From Flavobacterium sp. JAD_PAG50586_2 (GTDB lineage: Bacteria; Bacteroidota; Bacteroidia; Flavobacteriales; Flavobacteriaceae), in the NCBI GenBank assembly GCA_023213215.1, contig CP096136.1, forward strand, positions 3,696,724 through 3,760,723: 64,000 nucleotides of DNA. Reading direction: 5' to 3'. This document shows positions 27,245-36,211 of this stretch, piece after piece. Under the pieces are notes generated by a model that had not been told where the DNA came from, made no database searches, and saw only the letters and a program-made list of their open reading frames with translations. The translations under genes and the position numbers were made by a program. Every line of letters begins with the position of its first letter. Position 1 is the stretch's first letter.

Positions 27245-28327
27245 ATGAAAAATACAGCGTTAACAAAAATACACGAAAGTTTAGGAGCGAAAATGGTCCC
27301 GTTTGCAGGATATAATATGCCCGTTCAATATGAAGGCGTAAATGCCGAACATGAAATAGTTAGGAATGGCGTTGGTGTTTTTGATGTTTCGCACATGGGT
27401 GAGTTTTTGCTTTCGGGTGAAAATGCATTGGCCTTAATCCAAAAAGTAACCTCTAATGATGCTTCGGTATTGGAAATCGGACGTGCGCAATATTCCTGTT
27501 TACCCAATAACGACGGCGGAATTGTAGACGACTTAATCGTTTACCGAATGAAGGAAGACCAATATTTATTAGTTGTAAACGCTTCGAATATAGAAAAAGA
27601 CTGGAACTGGATTTCATCGCACAATGATTTAGGTGTTGACATGAAAAATATTTCCGAAGAGTATTCTCTGCTTGCCATCCAAGGACCAAAAGCAGTTGAA
27701 GCTATGCAGTCCTTAACTGCTGTAGATTTATCAGCTATAAAATATTACCATTTTGAAGTAGCTCCGTTTGCCGGAATTGAAAATGTAATCATTTCTGCTA
27801 CAGGTTATACCGGTTCAGGCGGCTTTGAGATTTACTGTAAAAATTCGGAAGTGGAACAAATCTGGAATAAAGTTTTCGAAGCCGGAAAGGCATTCGGAAT
27901 CAAACCTGTTGGATTGGCTGCGCGTGATACATTACGTTTAGAAATGGGATTCTGCCTCTACGGAAACGATATCAATGATACAACATCACCACTAGAAGCC
28001 GGTTTAGGATGGATTACCAAATTCAACAAAGACTTTACCAATTCGGAAAACTTGAAAAAACAAAAGGAAGCCGGAGTTACCAAAAAATTAGTTGGTTTTG
28101 AATTGACCGAACGTGGAATTCCGCGTCACGATTATGAAATCGTTGATGCTGATGGAAATAACATTGGTATAGTTACTTCAGGAACCATGGCACCAAGCTT
28201 AGGTAAAGGAATCGGAATGGGTTATGTTAAAACCGAATTCTCGGCTGTTGATAGCGACATCTTTATCCAAATCCGTAATAATAAAGTGGCGGCTAAAGTG
28301 GTAAAAATGCCGTTTTATAAAAAATAA
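27245..28327 (+). CDS. gcvT: Glycine cleavage system T protein (aminomethyltransferase)
   Basis: Transfers the methylene group from aminomethyl-lipoyl H protein to THF, releasing ammonia. 360 aa. The N-terminus [20 protein letters not shown] and [10 protein letters not shown] are typical, followed by the folate-binding region and C-terminal barrel ([10 protein letters not shown]). I chose ATG 27245; the ATG at 27209 lies inside a palindromic repeat and gives a non-homologous extension. The stop is followed two bases later by the TTG start of the S41 protease, so the two are probably co-transcribed. Confidence 0.94.
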   Translation: MKNTALTKIHESLGAKMVPFAGYNMPVQYEGVNAEHEIVRNGVGVFDVSHMGEFLLSGENALALIQKVTSNDASVLEIGRAQYSCLPNNDGGIVDDLIVYRMKEDQYLLVVNASNIEKDWNWISSHNDLGVDMKNISEEYSLLAIQGPKAVEAMQSLTAVDLSAIKYYHFEVAPFAGIENVIISATGYTGSGGFEIYCKNSEVEQIWNKVFEAGKAFGIKPVGLAARDTLRLEMGFCLYGNDINDTTSPLEAGLGWITKFNKDFTNSENLKKQKEAGVTKKLVGFELTERGIPRHDYEIVDADGNNIGIVTSGTMAPSLGKGIGMGYVKTEFSAVDSDIFIQIRNNKVAAKVVKMPFYKK

Positions 28328-28329
28328 TA

Positions 28330-30351
28330 TTGAAAAAGTTACTCTTTATAGTTGTCGGATTTCCATTGTTTTCATTCGGTCAAACCGATACCAATGCGTG
28401 TGGGACACTATCAAGAATAAACCTCCTCATCGAACAGCAGCATTACAGGCCTAAACCCGTTGATGACAGCCTGTCGGTATTTGTTTTTGAAACATTCCTC
28501 AAGCAATTGGATGATGATAACCGTTTGTTTACTGAGATTGAAATCAATAGCCTTAAGAAACACAAATTAAAGATTGACGATTATATCCGTGAAGAAGATT
28601 GTACTTTTTTAGATGAATTTTATAAGGCTTACACAACAGCTGTTCAAAGATACTCCAGTATAATTGAAGCGATAAAAAGTGAGCCTTTCGTTTATAAAAG
28701 TACCGAGACCATACAGTTTTCCAAGAAAGCATTTCCGTATGTAAAGGATGAAAAAGATCTCAAAAGATTATATAAAAAACGTATCCTTTTTCATACCCTC
28801 AAAGACATTTCAGAAATCAGTCAAAATAAAGATTCGCTGTTGGCTAATTTTGATAACATCGCCAAAACTACCAAAGACAAGGTTTTTAAAACGTTTTCGT
28901 GTAAAGCTTCCGGTTTTCAGTTAACACGACAGGAATTCAATTCGAAGTTTTTCAGTAGTTTCTGCAACTATTTTGATCCGCACACCGACTATCTTTCCCA
29001 AAGTGACAAGTCTAGTTTCCTATCCGCCGTAAGCGCTGACAACCTTACTTTTGGAATGTTGATTTCGCTGAATGAAAAAGACGAAATTATTGTGGATGAA
29101 GTTGTTCCCGGTAGTTCGGCTTATTACACAGAGAAAATTGATAGTGGCGATCAGATTATTAAAATCAAATACCTTAACGAAGAATATGATATCGCCTGTT
29201 CGTCTATGCAGAAAGTCGAAAACATTTTTAGTTCGAGTGATTACCGGAATGTTGAATTCACCTTACGCAAAAAAAGTGGCGAAGTTTACAATGTGAATCT
29301 GACTAAAAAAGTCATGAAGGATTATGACAACAATGTCTACAGCTACATTTTGGAAAAGGATAATAAAAAGACCGGCTACATCCGAATTCCGAGTTTTTAT
29401 GCCAAATTTGAGAATGGAAAAACCAACATGAGTGATGATGTGGTTAAGGAAATATACAAACTTCAGGAAGACAATATTGATGGCCTAATCATCGACCTGC
29501 AAAATAACGGAGGTGGTTCGATGGACGAAGCCGTAAAATTGACAGGTGCCTTTATTGATGCCGGCCCGGTTGCGATTATGAACGATAGAAAAGGAAATAA
29601 AGATGTATTAAAAGATCCAAACAGAGGAAGTGTTTACAGAGGACCTTTAGTAGTTTTGATTAATGACTTTTCGGCTTCAGCCAGTGAATTTTTCAGCAAC
29701 GCTATGCAGGATTACGACAGGGCTATTGTCATTGGAGCGACCTCCTACGGAAAGGCATCCATGCAGCGGATTTTTCCGTTAAGCTTCGGAAACGAACCTC
29801 AGGAATTTGTCAAACTAACGATTGAAGAATTTTACAGGATTACGGGAAAAACAAACCAGACAATTGGTATCACGCCTGATGTTGATATTCCACTACTTTT
29901 TAACGAGCAAATGCCGAGGGAAAGCGAGAATAAAACCGCATTAAAAAATGATGTCATAAATAGTGTAACGCGTTTTACTCCTTTTACCAATCCATTGAAA
30001 CAAGAGGTTATTGCTAAAAGTAAAAAGAGACTAAGTGAAAATGAATCTGCTAAGAAAATCAGCGAAATGAACGTCAAAATCGACAGCTTATACGATGGAA
30101 CCCTCACTCCTATTTTACTGGAATTTGATTCTGTTTTCAATGATGTAAACAAAATAAACACACTTTGGAAAGACATAAAGGACATCTCGGAAACGCAGTA
30201 TCCAATGAATGTGGAGCGCAATTCTGTTGATATAGAATATCAGGAGTTTGATGATTTTCTGAAAAGCAGCAATATCGAAAAAATCAAAAAACTCAAGAAT
30301 AATTTCCCTGTTGTGGAAGCGATGAATATTATTAACGATTTAAAAAAATAA
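28330..30351 (+). CDS. S41 family C-terminal processing peptidase
   Basis: 673-aa exported serine protease of the Prc/CtpA type. Signal peptide ends near FSFGQ. An N-terminal helical domain is followed by a PDZ-like domain (about 235-330) and the protease domain. The catalytic dyad can be placed as S450 in FSASASEFF and K475 in SYGKAS, 25 residues apart as in E. coli Prc. DLQNNGGGSMDEAV is the substrate-groove loop. The start codon is TTG, chosen because it is the only initiator directly before a signal peptide. Acts in the periplasm on protein C-termini. Confidence 0.88.
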   Translation: MKKLLFIVVGFPLFSFGQTDTNACGTLSRINLLIEQQHYRPKPVDDSLSVFVFETFLKQLDDDNRLFTEIEINSLKKHKLKIDDYIREEDCTFLDEFYKAYTTAVQRYSSIIEAIKSEPFVYKSTETIQFSKKAFPYVKDEKDLKRLYKKRILFHTLKDISEISQNKDSLLANFDNIAKTTKDKVFKTFSCKASGFQLTRQEFNSKFFSSFCNYFDPHTDYLSQSDKSSFLSAVSADNLTFGMLISLNEKDEIIVDEVVPGSSAYYTEKIDSGDQIIKIKYLNEEYDIACSSMQKVENIFSSSDYRNVEFTLRKKSGEVYNVNLTKKVMKDYDNNVYSYILEKDNKKTGYIRIPSFYAKFENGKTNMSDDVVKEIYKLQEDNIDGLIIDLQNNGGGSMDEAVKLTGAFIDAGPVAIMNDRKGNKDVLKDPNRGSVYRGPLVVLINDFSASASEFFSNAMQDYDRAIVIGATSYGKASMQRIFPLSFGNEPQEFVKLTIEEFYRITGKTNQTIGITPDVDIPLLFNEQMPRESENKTALKNDVINSVTRFTPFTNPLKQEVIAKSKKRLSENESAKKISEMNVKIDSLYDGTLTPILLEFDSVFNDVNKINTLWKDIKDISETQYPMNVERNSVDIEYQEFDDFLKSSNIEKIKKLKNNFPVVEAMNIINDLKK

Positions 30352-30355
30352 TGGT

Positions 30356-31390
30356 ATGAAACTAAAATTCCTATTGATTTTCGTATTGATTTATAGCATC
30401 AATTTAACAGCGCAGGAATTCAAATCGGCTGTTGAATATCTGAATTTTATAGAAAAGGAACAAACCACAATTTCGAAAAGCACCTGGAAATACACTTCAG
30501 CAGTAGCGCATTCCAAAAGTGCCCGTCGTATTGACAACACTCGAAAACAACTGATAAAAAGCATCGATGCTGCCAAAACAAAAATCAGCAATCTAAAGGA
30601 TGGTTATAAAGGCGATGTGGAATACCGGGATCAGGTAATTCAGTTTCTGGACATCAGTAAAATAAATATTAATGAAGAATATGGAAAGCTAATCAATATG
30701 CAGGAAGTGGCAGAACAATCCTATGATGCCATGGAAGCTTATCTGCTGATGCGTGACCTGATCAATGAAAAATTGGATGCCGAAAATGAAAAAGTAGAAA
30801 ATGGCTTCCGATCATTTGCGTTAAAATATAATATTACCATTGGAAACGGAACCAGTGAATTGAGCGAAAAGATAAAGCTTTCCAATGATGTTTTTGATTA
30901 CCACACAGCTTTGTACCTGATTTTCTTCAAAGCAAACTTTACAGACATCAATCTTTCCCAATCAATTGAAAATAAAGATTTGAATACAATCCAGCAGAAC
31001 GCAAATACATTGATTCAATATGCTGATGAAGGATTAGAAAAACTAAAAGGTATCAAACCATACAAAGGCGATTCATCAGTAATTATGGCTACGAAAAAGG
31101 CTTTGGAATTTTACGAAAAAGAAGCACAGCAATATGTTCCGAAAATAGTTTCGTTTTTAATGTTCAATGACAAATTTGAAAACGCCAAAAAACTGATGGA
31201 ATCCAAATCGGCCAAAGACAGGACAAAGGAAGAAATTGACAATTACAATACTCTTGTAAATCAGGTGAACAAAGAGATTGACAATTACAACAAGATAAAC
31301 AATACCAATGTTCAGGAAAAAAACAATATAATTGACAGTTGGAATAACGCTGGGGAAAATTTTATTTCCAGCCATGTTCCTGTTGATTAA
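30356..31390 (+). CDS. Exported helical protein, probable LIC11966-type surface protein
   Basis: 344 aa with a signal peptide ending near LTAQ. The rest is helical and charged with no cysteine cluster or catalytic motif. The stretch SAVAHSKSARRIDNTRKQL and AEQSYDAMEAYLLMRDLI resembles what I remember as the LIC11966 family of surface proteins; I cannot verify this. It follows the S41 protease after 5 bp, so the two are an operon; being a protease partner or substrate is possible but unsupported. Confidence 0.6.
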   Translation: MKLKFLLIFVLIYSINLTAQEFKSAVEYLNFIEKEQTTISKSTWKYTSAVAHSKSARRIDNTRKQLIKSIDAAKTKISNLKDGYKGDVEYRDQVIQFLDISKININEEYGKLINMQEVAEQSYDAMEAYLLMRDLINEKLDAENEKVENGFRSFALKYNITIGNGTSELSEKIKLSNDVFDYHTALYLIFFKANFTDINLSQSIENKDLNTIQQNANTLIQYADEGLEKLKGIKPYKGDSSVIMATKKALEFYEKEAQQYVPKIVSFLMFNDKFENAKKLMESKSAKDRTKEEIDNYNTLVNQVNKEIDNYNKINNTNVQEKNNIIDSWNNAGENFISSHVPVD

Positions 31391-31396
31391 TTTGTA

Positions 31397-31427
31397 TTTG
31401 CTTTAATCGAATATTACCTTATTTTTG
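31397..31427 (+). promoter_or_regulatory. yebC promoter
   Basis: TTTG (31397-31400), 19 bp, TATTTTTG (31420-31427): complete consensus match. The predicted start is about 23 nt before the ATG at 31457. Confidence 0.75.
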
Positions 31428-31456
31428 CACTCAATTAAAATTAAATATTCTTAGGA

Positions 31457-32167
31457 ATGGGAAGAGCGTTTGAATTTAGAAAAGGACGAAAAATGAAGCG
31501 TTGGTCAGCAATGGCTAAAGCGTTTACACGTATAGGAAAAGATATCGTAATGGCGGTAAAGGAAGGCGGGCCGAATCCGGAAGCCAATTCCCGTCTACGT
31601 GCCGTTATCCAAAATGCGAAATCGGCGAACATGCCGAAAGAAAATGTGGAACGTGCCATTAAAAAAGCAACCGACAAAGATACGGCCAACTATAAAGAGC
31701 AGCTTTTTGAAGGTTATGCACCTCACGGAATCGCACTTCTAATTGAAACGGCAACCGACAATAACAATAGAACTGTAGCAAATATCAGGAGTTACTTTAA
31801 CAAATGTAACGGCACTATGGGAACACAGGGCTCGGTAGAATTTATGTTTGACCATACCTGCAATTTCCGTATTCCGAACAGCAATATCGACATTGAGGAA
31901 ATGGAATTGGAATTCATCGATTTTGGCGCCGAAGAAATCTTTGCTGATGAAGACGGAATCTTAATCTACGCGCCTTTCGGAAGTTTCGGAGCTATCCAAA
32001 AAGAATTAGAAAGTCGTGGCATTGAAATCTTATCGTCTGGATTCGAAAGGATTCCACAAATTACCAAAAAACTGACCGAAGCTGAAATGGCTGATGTTGA
32101 AAAACTAATCGAAAAGATTGAAGAAGACGATGACGTGATGAACGTTTACCATACGATGGAAGAATAG
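31457..32167 (+). CDS. yebC: YebC/PmpR family regulator (TACO1-like)
   Basis: 236 aa, full length. The family signature KRWSAMAKAFTRIGKDI near the N-terminus and PNPEANSRLRAVIQNAKSAN are clear. Members have been described as DNA-binding regulators and, more recently, as translation factors that relieve stalling on proline-rich sequence; both attributions come from other organisms. It has its own promoter and terminator. Confidence 0.93.
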   Translation: MGRAFEFRKGRKMKRWSAMAKAFTRIGKDIVMAVKEGGPNPEANSRLRAVIQNAKSANMPKENVERAIKKATDKDTANYKEQLFEGYAPHGIALLIETATDNNNRTVANIRSYFNKCNGTMGTQGSVEFMFDHTCNFRIPNSNIDIEEMELEFIDFGAEEIFADEDGILIYAPFGSFGAIQKELESRGIEILSSGFERIPQITKKLTEAEMADVEKLIEKIEEDDDVMNVYHTMEE

Positions 32168-32188
32168 TGTTCATAACAGTTAGATATA

Positions 32189-32217
32189 AAAAACGCCGGA
32201 CATTGTCTGGCGTTTTT
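32189..32217 (+). terminator. Bidirectional terminator between yebC and the HWP membrane gene
   Basis: AAACGCC(GGACA) pairs with (TGTC)TGGCGTTT, flanked by A-run on the left and T-run on the right. It serves two convergent genes. Confidence 0.8.
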
Positions 32218-32225
32218 CTGATTAA

Positions 32226-33347
32226 CTAATTCATTCTTTGATTTTGCAATACCATCATCTGAACTTGGGTCAGATTGTTTAATGATTCTTCTATCCTTTG
32301 GTTATTTTCTTCAAAAATAGAATTGGCCACAGGGATTTTTTGTGATTCTGCTACTTTAGAATTATAATCCTCAATCTTAGCTTTCAGCCTAGTTACCTGG
32401 TGTGGAGCAATAAATTCGCTTGTGTAAGAATCACTGATTAGTGTGTTTTTTACTTCGAAATCGGTATCAATCTTATCCAGCCCTGTTTCTTTTTTCAAAA
32501 GATAAGCTTTCAATTCGCTACAAAGTCTATAAACTTCCTGACTTGATTTTGAAAAATCAGCAGAAATGGAATTGTTAGTCAGTGCTGTGATTTTCTGCTC
32601 GTTTTCAAGGATCTGCTCATTCCTGAGATAAGCGCTTGTGATTTCAAGATATCTCTTTTTCGAGCCTTGAGGACTTCTGACCAATGTTAAAATCAATGCA
32701 GAACCAGCAATAATAAGCATAGATGACACCATAGTATTGACTTTAGTTTCGGGATTCCGGATTCCTGATAAATAATAAATCGGTAAAAAAAGTAAGATCA
32801 TTATCAACAATGAAACCATACAGAGGATGTTGGCAAATGGCCAATGCATGACTTTAAATAATACACCTAAACTCAATGAAATAGCAGCAAGTACACCAAG
32901 ACCGATGACAATTTTATCTTTCTTTTCTTTTTTCTCCTTGGCTCTAAGAACAAATGATAAGGGCAGGAAAATAAAACTCAAAACGAGAATACCACAAAAA
33001 AGCAGCATCAAAGCTCCTGGCCAATGCATGAACTTAAAAAGTATTCCCAATGTCAATAATGCAGCGGAAAATCCTCCACTGGCTAACATTATTTTCTTCA
33101 TAACGTAATAGTTTTTATGGATTAATAAATTGATGGTTTCCTCTTCTATTTCCTTTAAATCACGACGGTAAAAATCTTTTATAGTCGTGTCATAGAAGCT
33201 CTCGAAATCACCATCATCATCGAGATTATGCTCAATTATACAACAAATATGATCTAACAGGTCTTGCTGCAGGCCGACCATCTCAATGCCACGTGCACTA
33301 ATGTCACTGAGAATAAAATCAATTTGTTCATCATTGATGCAATACAT
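32226..33347 (-). CDS. PadR-associated membrane protein with duplicated HWP motif
   Basis: 373 aa. The N-terminal ~75 residues are a soluble helical domain (LLDHICCIIEHNL) like the small domain found in PadR-linked (HAAS/DUF1700-type) proteins. Two similar membrane hairpins follow, with GILFKFMHWPGALML and GVLFKVMHWPFANIL; the HWP triplets are at 108-110 and 168-170, exactly 60 residues apart, so this is an internal duplication. A further helix, then a coiled-coil-like C-terminal domain of about 150 residues. Its ATG abuts the PadR stop with no gap. Function unknown; a regulated envelope sensor or effector is inference. Confidence 0.65.
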   Translation of the reverse strand: MYCINDEQIDFILSDISARGIEMVGLQQDLLDHICCIIEHNLDDDGDFESFYDTTIKDFYRRDLKEIEEETINLLIHKNYYVMKKIMLASGGFSAALLTLGILFKFMHWPGALMLLFCGILVLSFIFLPLSFVLRAKEKKEKKDKIVIGLGVLAAISLSLGVLFKVMHWPFANILCMVSLLIMILLFLPIYYLSGIRNPETKVNTMVSSMLIIAGSALILTLVRSPQGSKKRYLEITSAYLRNEQILENEQKITALTNNSISADFSKSSQEVYRLCSELKAYLLKKETGLDKIDTDFEVKNTLISDSYTSEFIAPHQVTRLKAKIEDYNSKVAESQKIPVANSIFEENNQRIEESLNNLTQVQMMVLQNQRMN

Positions 33348-33689
33348 TTATATCGTTTGAGGATTAATGTTTAACAAAAATTTCATTGTGTTCATAAAAT
33401 CAGCGAGCTCACTAATCTTTTCGTCAATCTTAGTCTTGCCCTGCGGACTTAAACTATAATATTTCCTAACACGCTTTCCTATATATTCCGTTTCGGTTGT
33501 CACTAAACCTTCGGCTTCAAGCGAATGAAGCGTGGGATACAAAGCGCCTTCAGTAATCAAAATACGCTCTAATGACAACTCTTTTACACGCTGTGTAATT
33601 TCATAACCATACATGCGTTTGTTGTTTTCCAGTTGCTTTAGGACAATGGTTTTTAAAGTTCCTTTTATTAATTCTGATGAATAAATCAT
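33348..33689 (-). CDS. PadR family transcriptional regulator
   Basis: 113-aa winged-helix regulator. Visible PadR features: LKTIVLKQLENNKRMYGYEI, then ITEGALYPTLHSLEAEGLV (recognition helix and wing), then KYYSLSPQGK. Immediately precedes and abuts the membrane-protein gene, an arrangement typical of PadR regulators that control a membrane partner encoded next to them. Probably autoregulatory; no clear operator palindrome was identified in the AT-rich upstream gap. Confidence 0.9.
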   Translation of the reverse strand: MIYSSELIKGTLKTIVLKQLENNKRMYGYEITQRVKELSLERILITEGALYPTLHSLEAEGLVTTETEYIGKRVRKYYSLSPQGKTKIDEKISELADFMNTMKFLLNINPQTI

Positions 33690-33861
33690 TTCTTAATTAT
33701 TAAGTTTAATAAAACAAATATACATAAGAATGTTATGCATTTGACAATTACACATAAAAAAATCAACAATATTTTATAACAAATTGTTTTTCAGCGTTTT
33801 AAAATATTAAATTATTTGTTTATTAATTTTAGTAAATTAGCCCTTATCAAAATTTGAGATT

Positions 33862-34284
33862 ATGAAATATCTAATTTGCTTTGCAACATTCGTTTTATCG
33901 GCTTCAAACCTTACCGCTCAAACCGTTAAACTTAAAAAAGAGATTGTCTTTGTTAACGATGCTCCAACTTTTAGCTTCAGCAAAAAAGGAATGGGAAATG
34001 AACTGTATGTCTACAAGCTAAACACCCAGGAAGAATTGGTAAGTATGGTTGTTGACAACAATAAAACAGAAAGCAAGGTTGATGACAGTAAGGAGATAAT
34101 CTTTACCAAACAAAAAACTACCATTGCATCAAAGAATTTCCGAAGCCGAGGTTATGAATTTCTTATTGCCTTACTAATTGAAGAAAAAGTAATCGACCTC
34201 AAAGGTGAAATCAATGCTGATAATCTCATACGTTTTAAGGCAAAGTATGACGAAAGAAACATCAATCATACAATGATGCGATAA
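33862..34284 (+). CDS. Small exported protein, unknown
   Basis: 140 aa with a signal peptide ending near LTAQ. The mature part is about 120 residues, Lys-rich, with no cysteine and no motif I recognise. It is followed after 12 bp by the DUF3667 gene and is likely co-transcribed with it. Periplasmic or outer-membrane location is inferred from the signal peptide only. Confidence 0.6.
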   Translation: MKYLICFATFVLSASNLTAQTVKLKKEIVFVNDAPTFSFSKKGMGNELYVYKLNTQEELVSMVVDNNKTESKVDDSKEIIFTKQKTTIASKNFRSRGYEFLIALLIEEKVIDLKGEINADNLIRFKAKYDERNINHTMMR

Positions 34285-34296
34285 TAAAAAAGCTAT

Positions 34297-35025
34297 ATGA
34301 CAAACTGTAAAAATTGCAACAAACCAACCAGCGAAAATTACTGTGCCAATTGCGGACAGCAGGTTCAGTTAAAAAGGATTAACAGCCACTACATATCGCA
34401 TGAACTTTTTCATATGTTTCATCTAGAAAAAGGATTTCTATATAATGTTAAAGAGTTATTTCTAAGACCTGCTAATAGCATTAGGGAGTTTATTTTGTTT
34501 GACCGGAACAAACACATGAAACCTATTGCTTTTTTGGTCTTTTGTGGAATTATTTACGGATTTATCCACAACTATTATAAACCTGAAATACCACTTAACA
34601 CTGAGGAAAGTTACTTTAAAGGTTCGACGGTAGATGCTTTACAACATTGGCAAGAAAAGCATTTCGCATATACCTATATTATAAGAAGTTTTTTTATTGC
34701 TTTTTGGATCCAATTATTTTTTAGAAAATACAGCTATAATTTTTTTGAAATAATGACGCTAATGTGCTTTGCCTTTGGACAAGGAATGCTCATTGTTGGG
34801 ATGCTATTACCATTACATAGTTTACTCCATCAGACTGCCAATAATATTCTACTTATTTCAACAACTGTTTTATATCCGGTAATTGTAGTTGCACAGTTTT
34901 TTGATAAAACAAAAATTATAAATTACCTAAAAGCAATACTAACTTATTTCTTAGGCGGAATAACTTTATTCTTTGTAACAGTTCTTATTGGAATGACCGT
35001 TGACCTTATTATCAAACTATTTTAA
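34297..35025 (+). CDS. DUF3667 membrane protein with zinc ribbon
   Basis: 242 aa. N-terminal zinc ribbon with C4, C7, C16 and C19 (CKNC then CANCGQ), then the DUF3667 hallmark ISHELFHMFHLEKGFLYNVK and LFLRPANSIREFI, followed by four or five membrane helices. Common in Bacteroidota; role unknown. Converges on the cysteine synthase gene with a shared terminator between. Confidence 0.85.
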   Translation: MTNCKNCNKPTSENYCANCGQQVQLKRINSHYISHELFHMFHLEKGFLYNVKELFLRPANSIREFILFDRNKHMKPIAFLVFCGIIYGFIHNYYKPEIPLNTEESYFKGSTVDALQHWQEKHFAYTYIIRSFFIAFWIQLFFRKYSYNFFEIMTLMCFAFGQGMLIVGMLLPLHSLLHQTANNILLISTTVLYPVIVVAQFFDKTKIINYLKAILTYFLGGITLFFVTVLIGMTVDLIIKLF

Positions 35026-35049
35026 TCTTTTATTCAAAAATACTTCAAA

Positions 35050-35081
35050 AAAAAAACCTCCGAGATTTTCGGAGGTTTTTT
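35050..35081. terminator. Bidirectional terminator between DUF3667 and cysteine synthase genes
   Basis: Perfect AACCTCCGA (35055-35063) / TCGGAGGTT (35069-35077) stem with A-run before and T-run after. Confidence 0.85.
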
Positions 35082-35095
35082 ATATCTATATCAAA

Positions 35096-36150
35096 TTACT
35101 TAATAAATTCTACTTTCTGAACTTCTTCGGCGTTGATGCTGTCAAAGAAACCCTGCTCATTCATCCAGTCATCACTGAATACTTTGCTCATGTAACGGGA
35201 ACCGTGGTCAGGGAAAATTGCGATTACGTTACTGTTTTCATCAAACTCACCTTCTTCTGCATATTGTTTGATGGCCTGCATAACTGCACCAGAAGTATAC
35301 CCTACAAATAAACCTTCCCTTTTGGCAATTTCTCTAGTTGTATGTGCACTTGCCTCGTCGGTAACTTTCATGAAGTGATCAATCAAATCGAAGTCGGTTG
35401 CCGTTGGAATAAGGTTCTTTCCTAATCCTTCTATTCTGTATGGATAGATTTCATCGGCATCAAACTCTTTGGTTTCGTGGTATTTTTTCAATACTGAACC
35501 AAAAGCATCCACTCCTAAAATTCTAATGTTTGGATTTTTTCCTTTAAAAACTTAGCAGCTCCCGAGATTGTCCCACCTGTTCCACTACACGCAATTAAAT
35601 GTGTAATCTTTCCGTTAGTCTGTTCCCAGATTTCCGGACCAGTAGATTTGTAATGTGCATCAATATTCAATTGGTTAAAATACTGATTGATGTAAACGGA
35701 ACCTTTAGTTTCTTCGTGTAAACGTTTTGCCACATTATAGTAAGAACGCTCATCATCGGCAGAAACGTGGGCTGGACAAACATATACTTTGGCACCCAAA
35801 CTACGCAACATATCTATTTTATCCTTAGAAGATTTTGAGCTAACCGCCAAAATGCAGCTATAACCTTTGATGATGCTTACCATCGCTAAACTAAATCCGG
35901 TATTTCCTGAAGTAGTTTCAATAATAGTATCGCCAGGAGAAAGAATTCCTTGCTTTTCAGCCTCCTCAATAATATATAATGCAATTCTGTCTTTGGTAGA
36001 ATGGCCTGGGTTGAAAGCTTCAACCTTAGCGTAAAAATTCCCTGGTAAAGATTCGGTGATTTTATTAAGTCTTATTAGCGGAGTATTCCCTATCAGGCTT
36101 AATACATTATCGTGAGCTTTTATATCTTCTTTCATAAAATAATTAGTCAA
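35096..36150 (-). CDS. PLP-dependent cysteine synthase family protein (frame broken)
   Basis: About 351 aa when healed. Fold-type II PLP enzyme: [13 protein letters not shown], the lysine motif [12 protein letters not shown], the TTSGNTG substrate loop, and the phosphate-binding [10 protein letters not shown]. It uses O-acetylserine (cysteine synthase) or serine/homocysteine (cystathionine beta-synthase-like); sequence alone does not decide. The break is at the T6 run 35535-35540, where one more A on the coding strand restores [21 protein letters not shown] 36150 or 36135 could start; the latter gives [12 protein letters not shown]. Confidence 0.85.
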
Positions 36151-36211
36151 GCAATATTATGGAGACAAAAACAGACTCCAAAACCTTGCAAATTTAATAA
36201 AATATTTTTAA

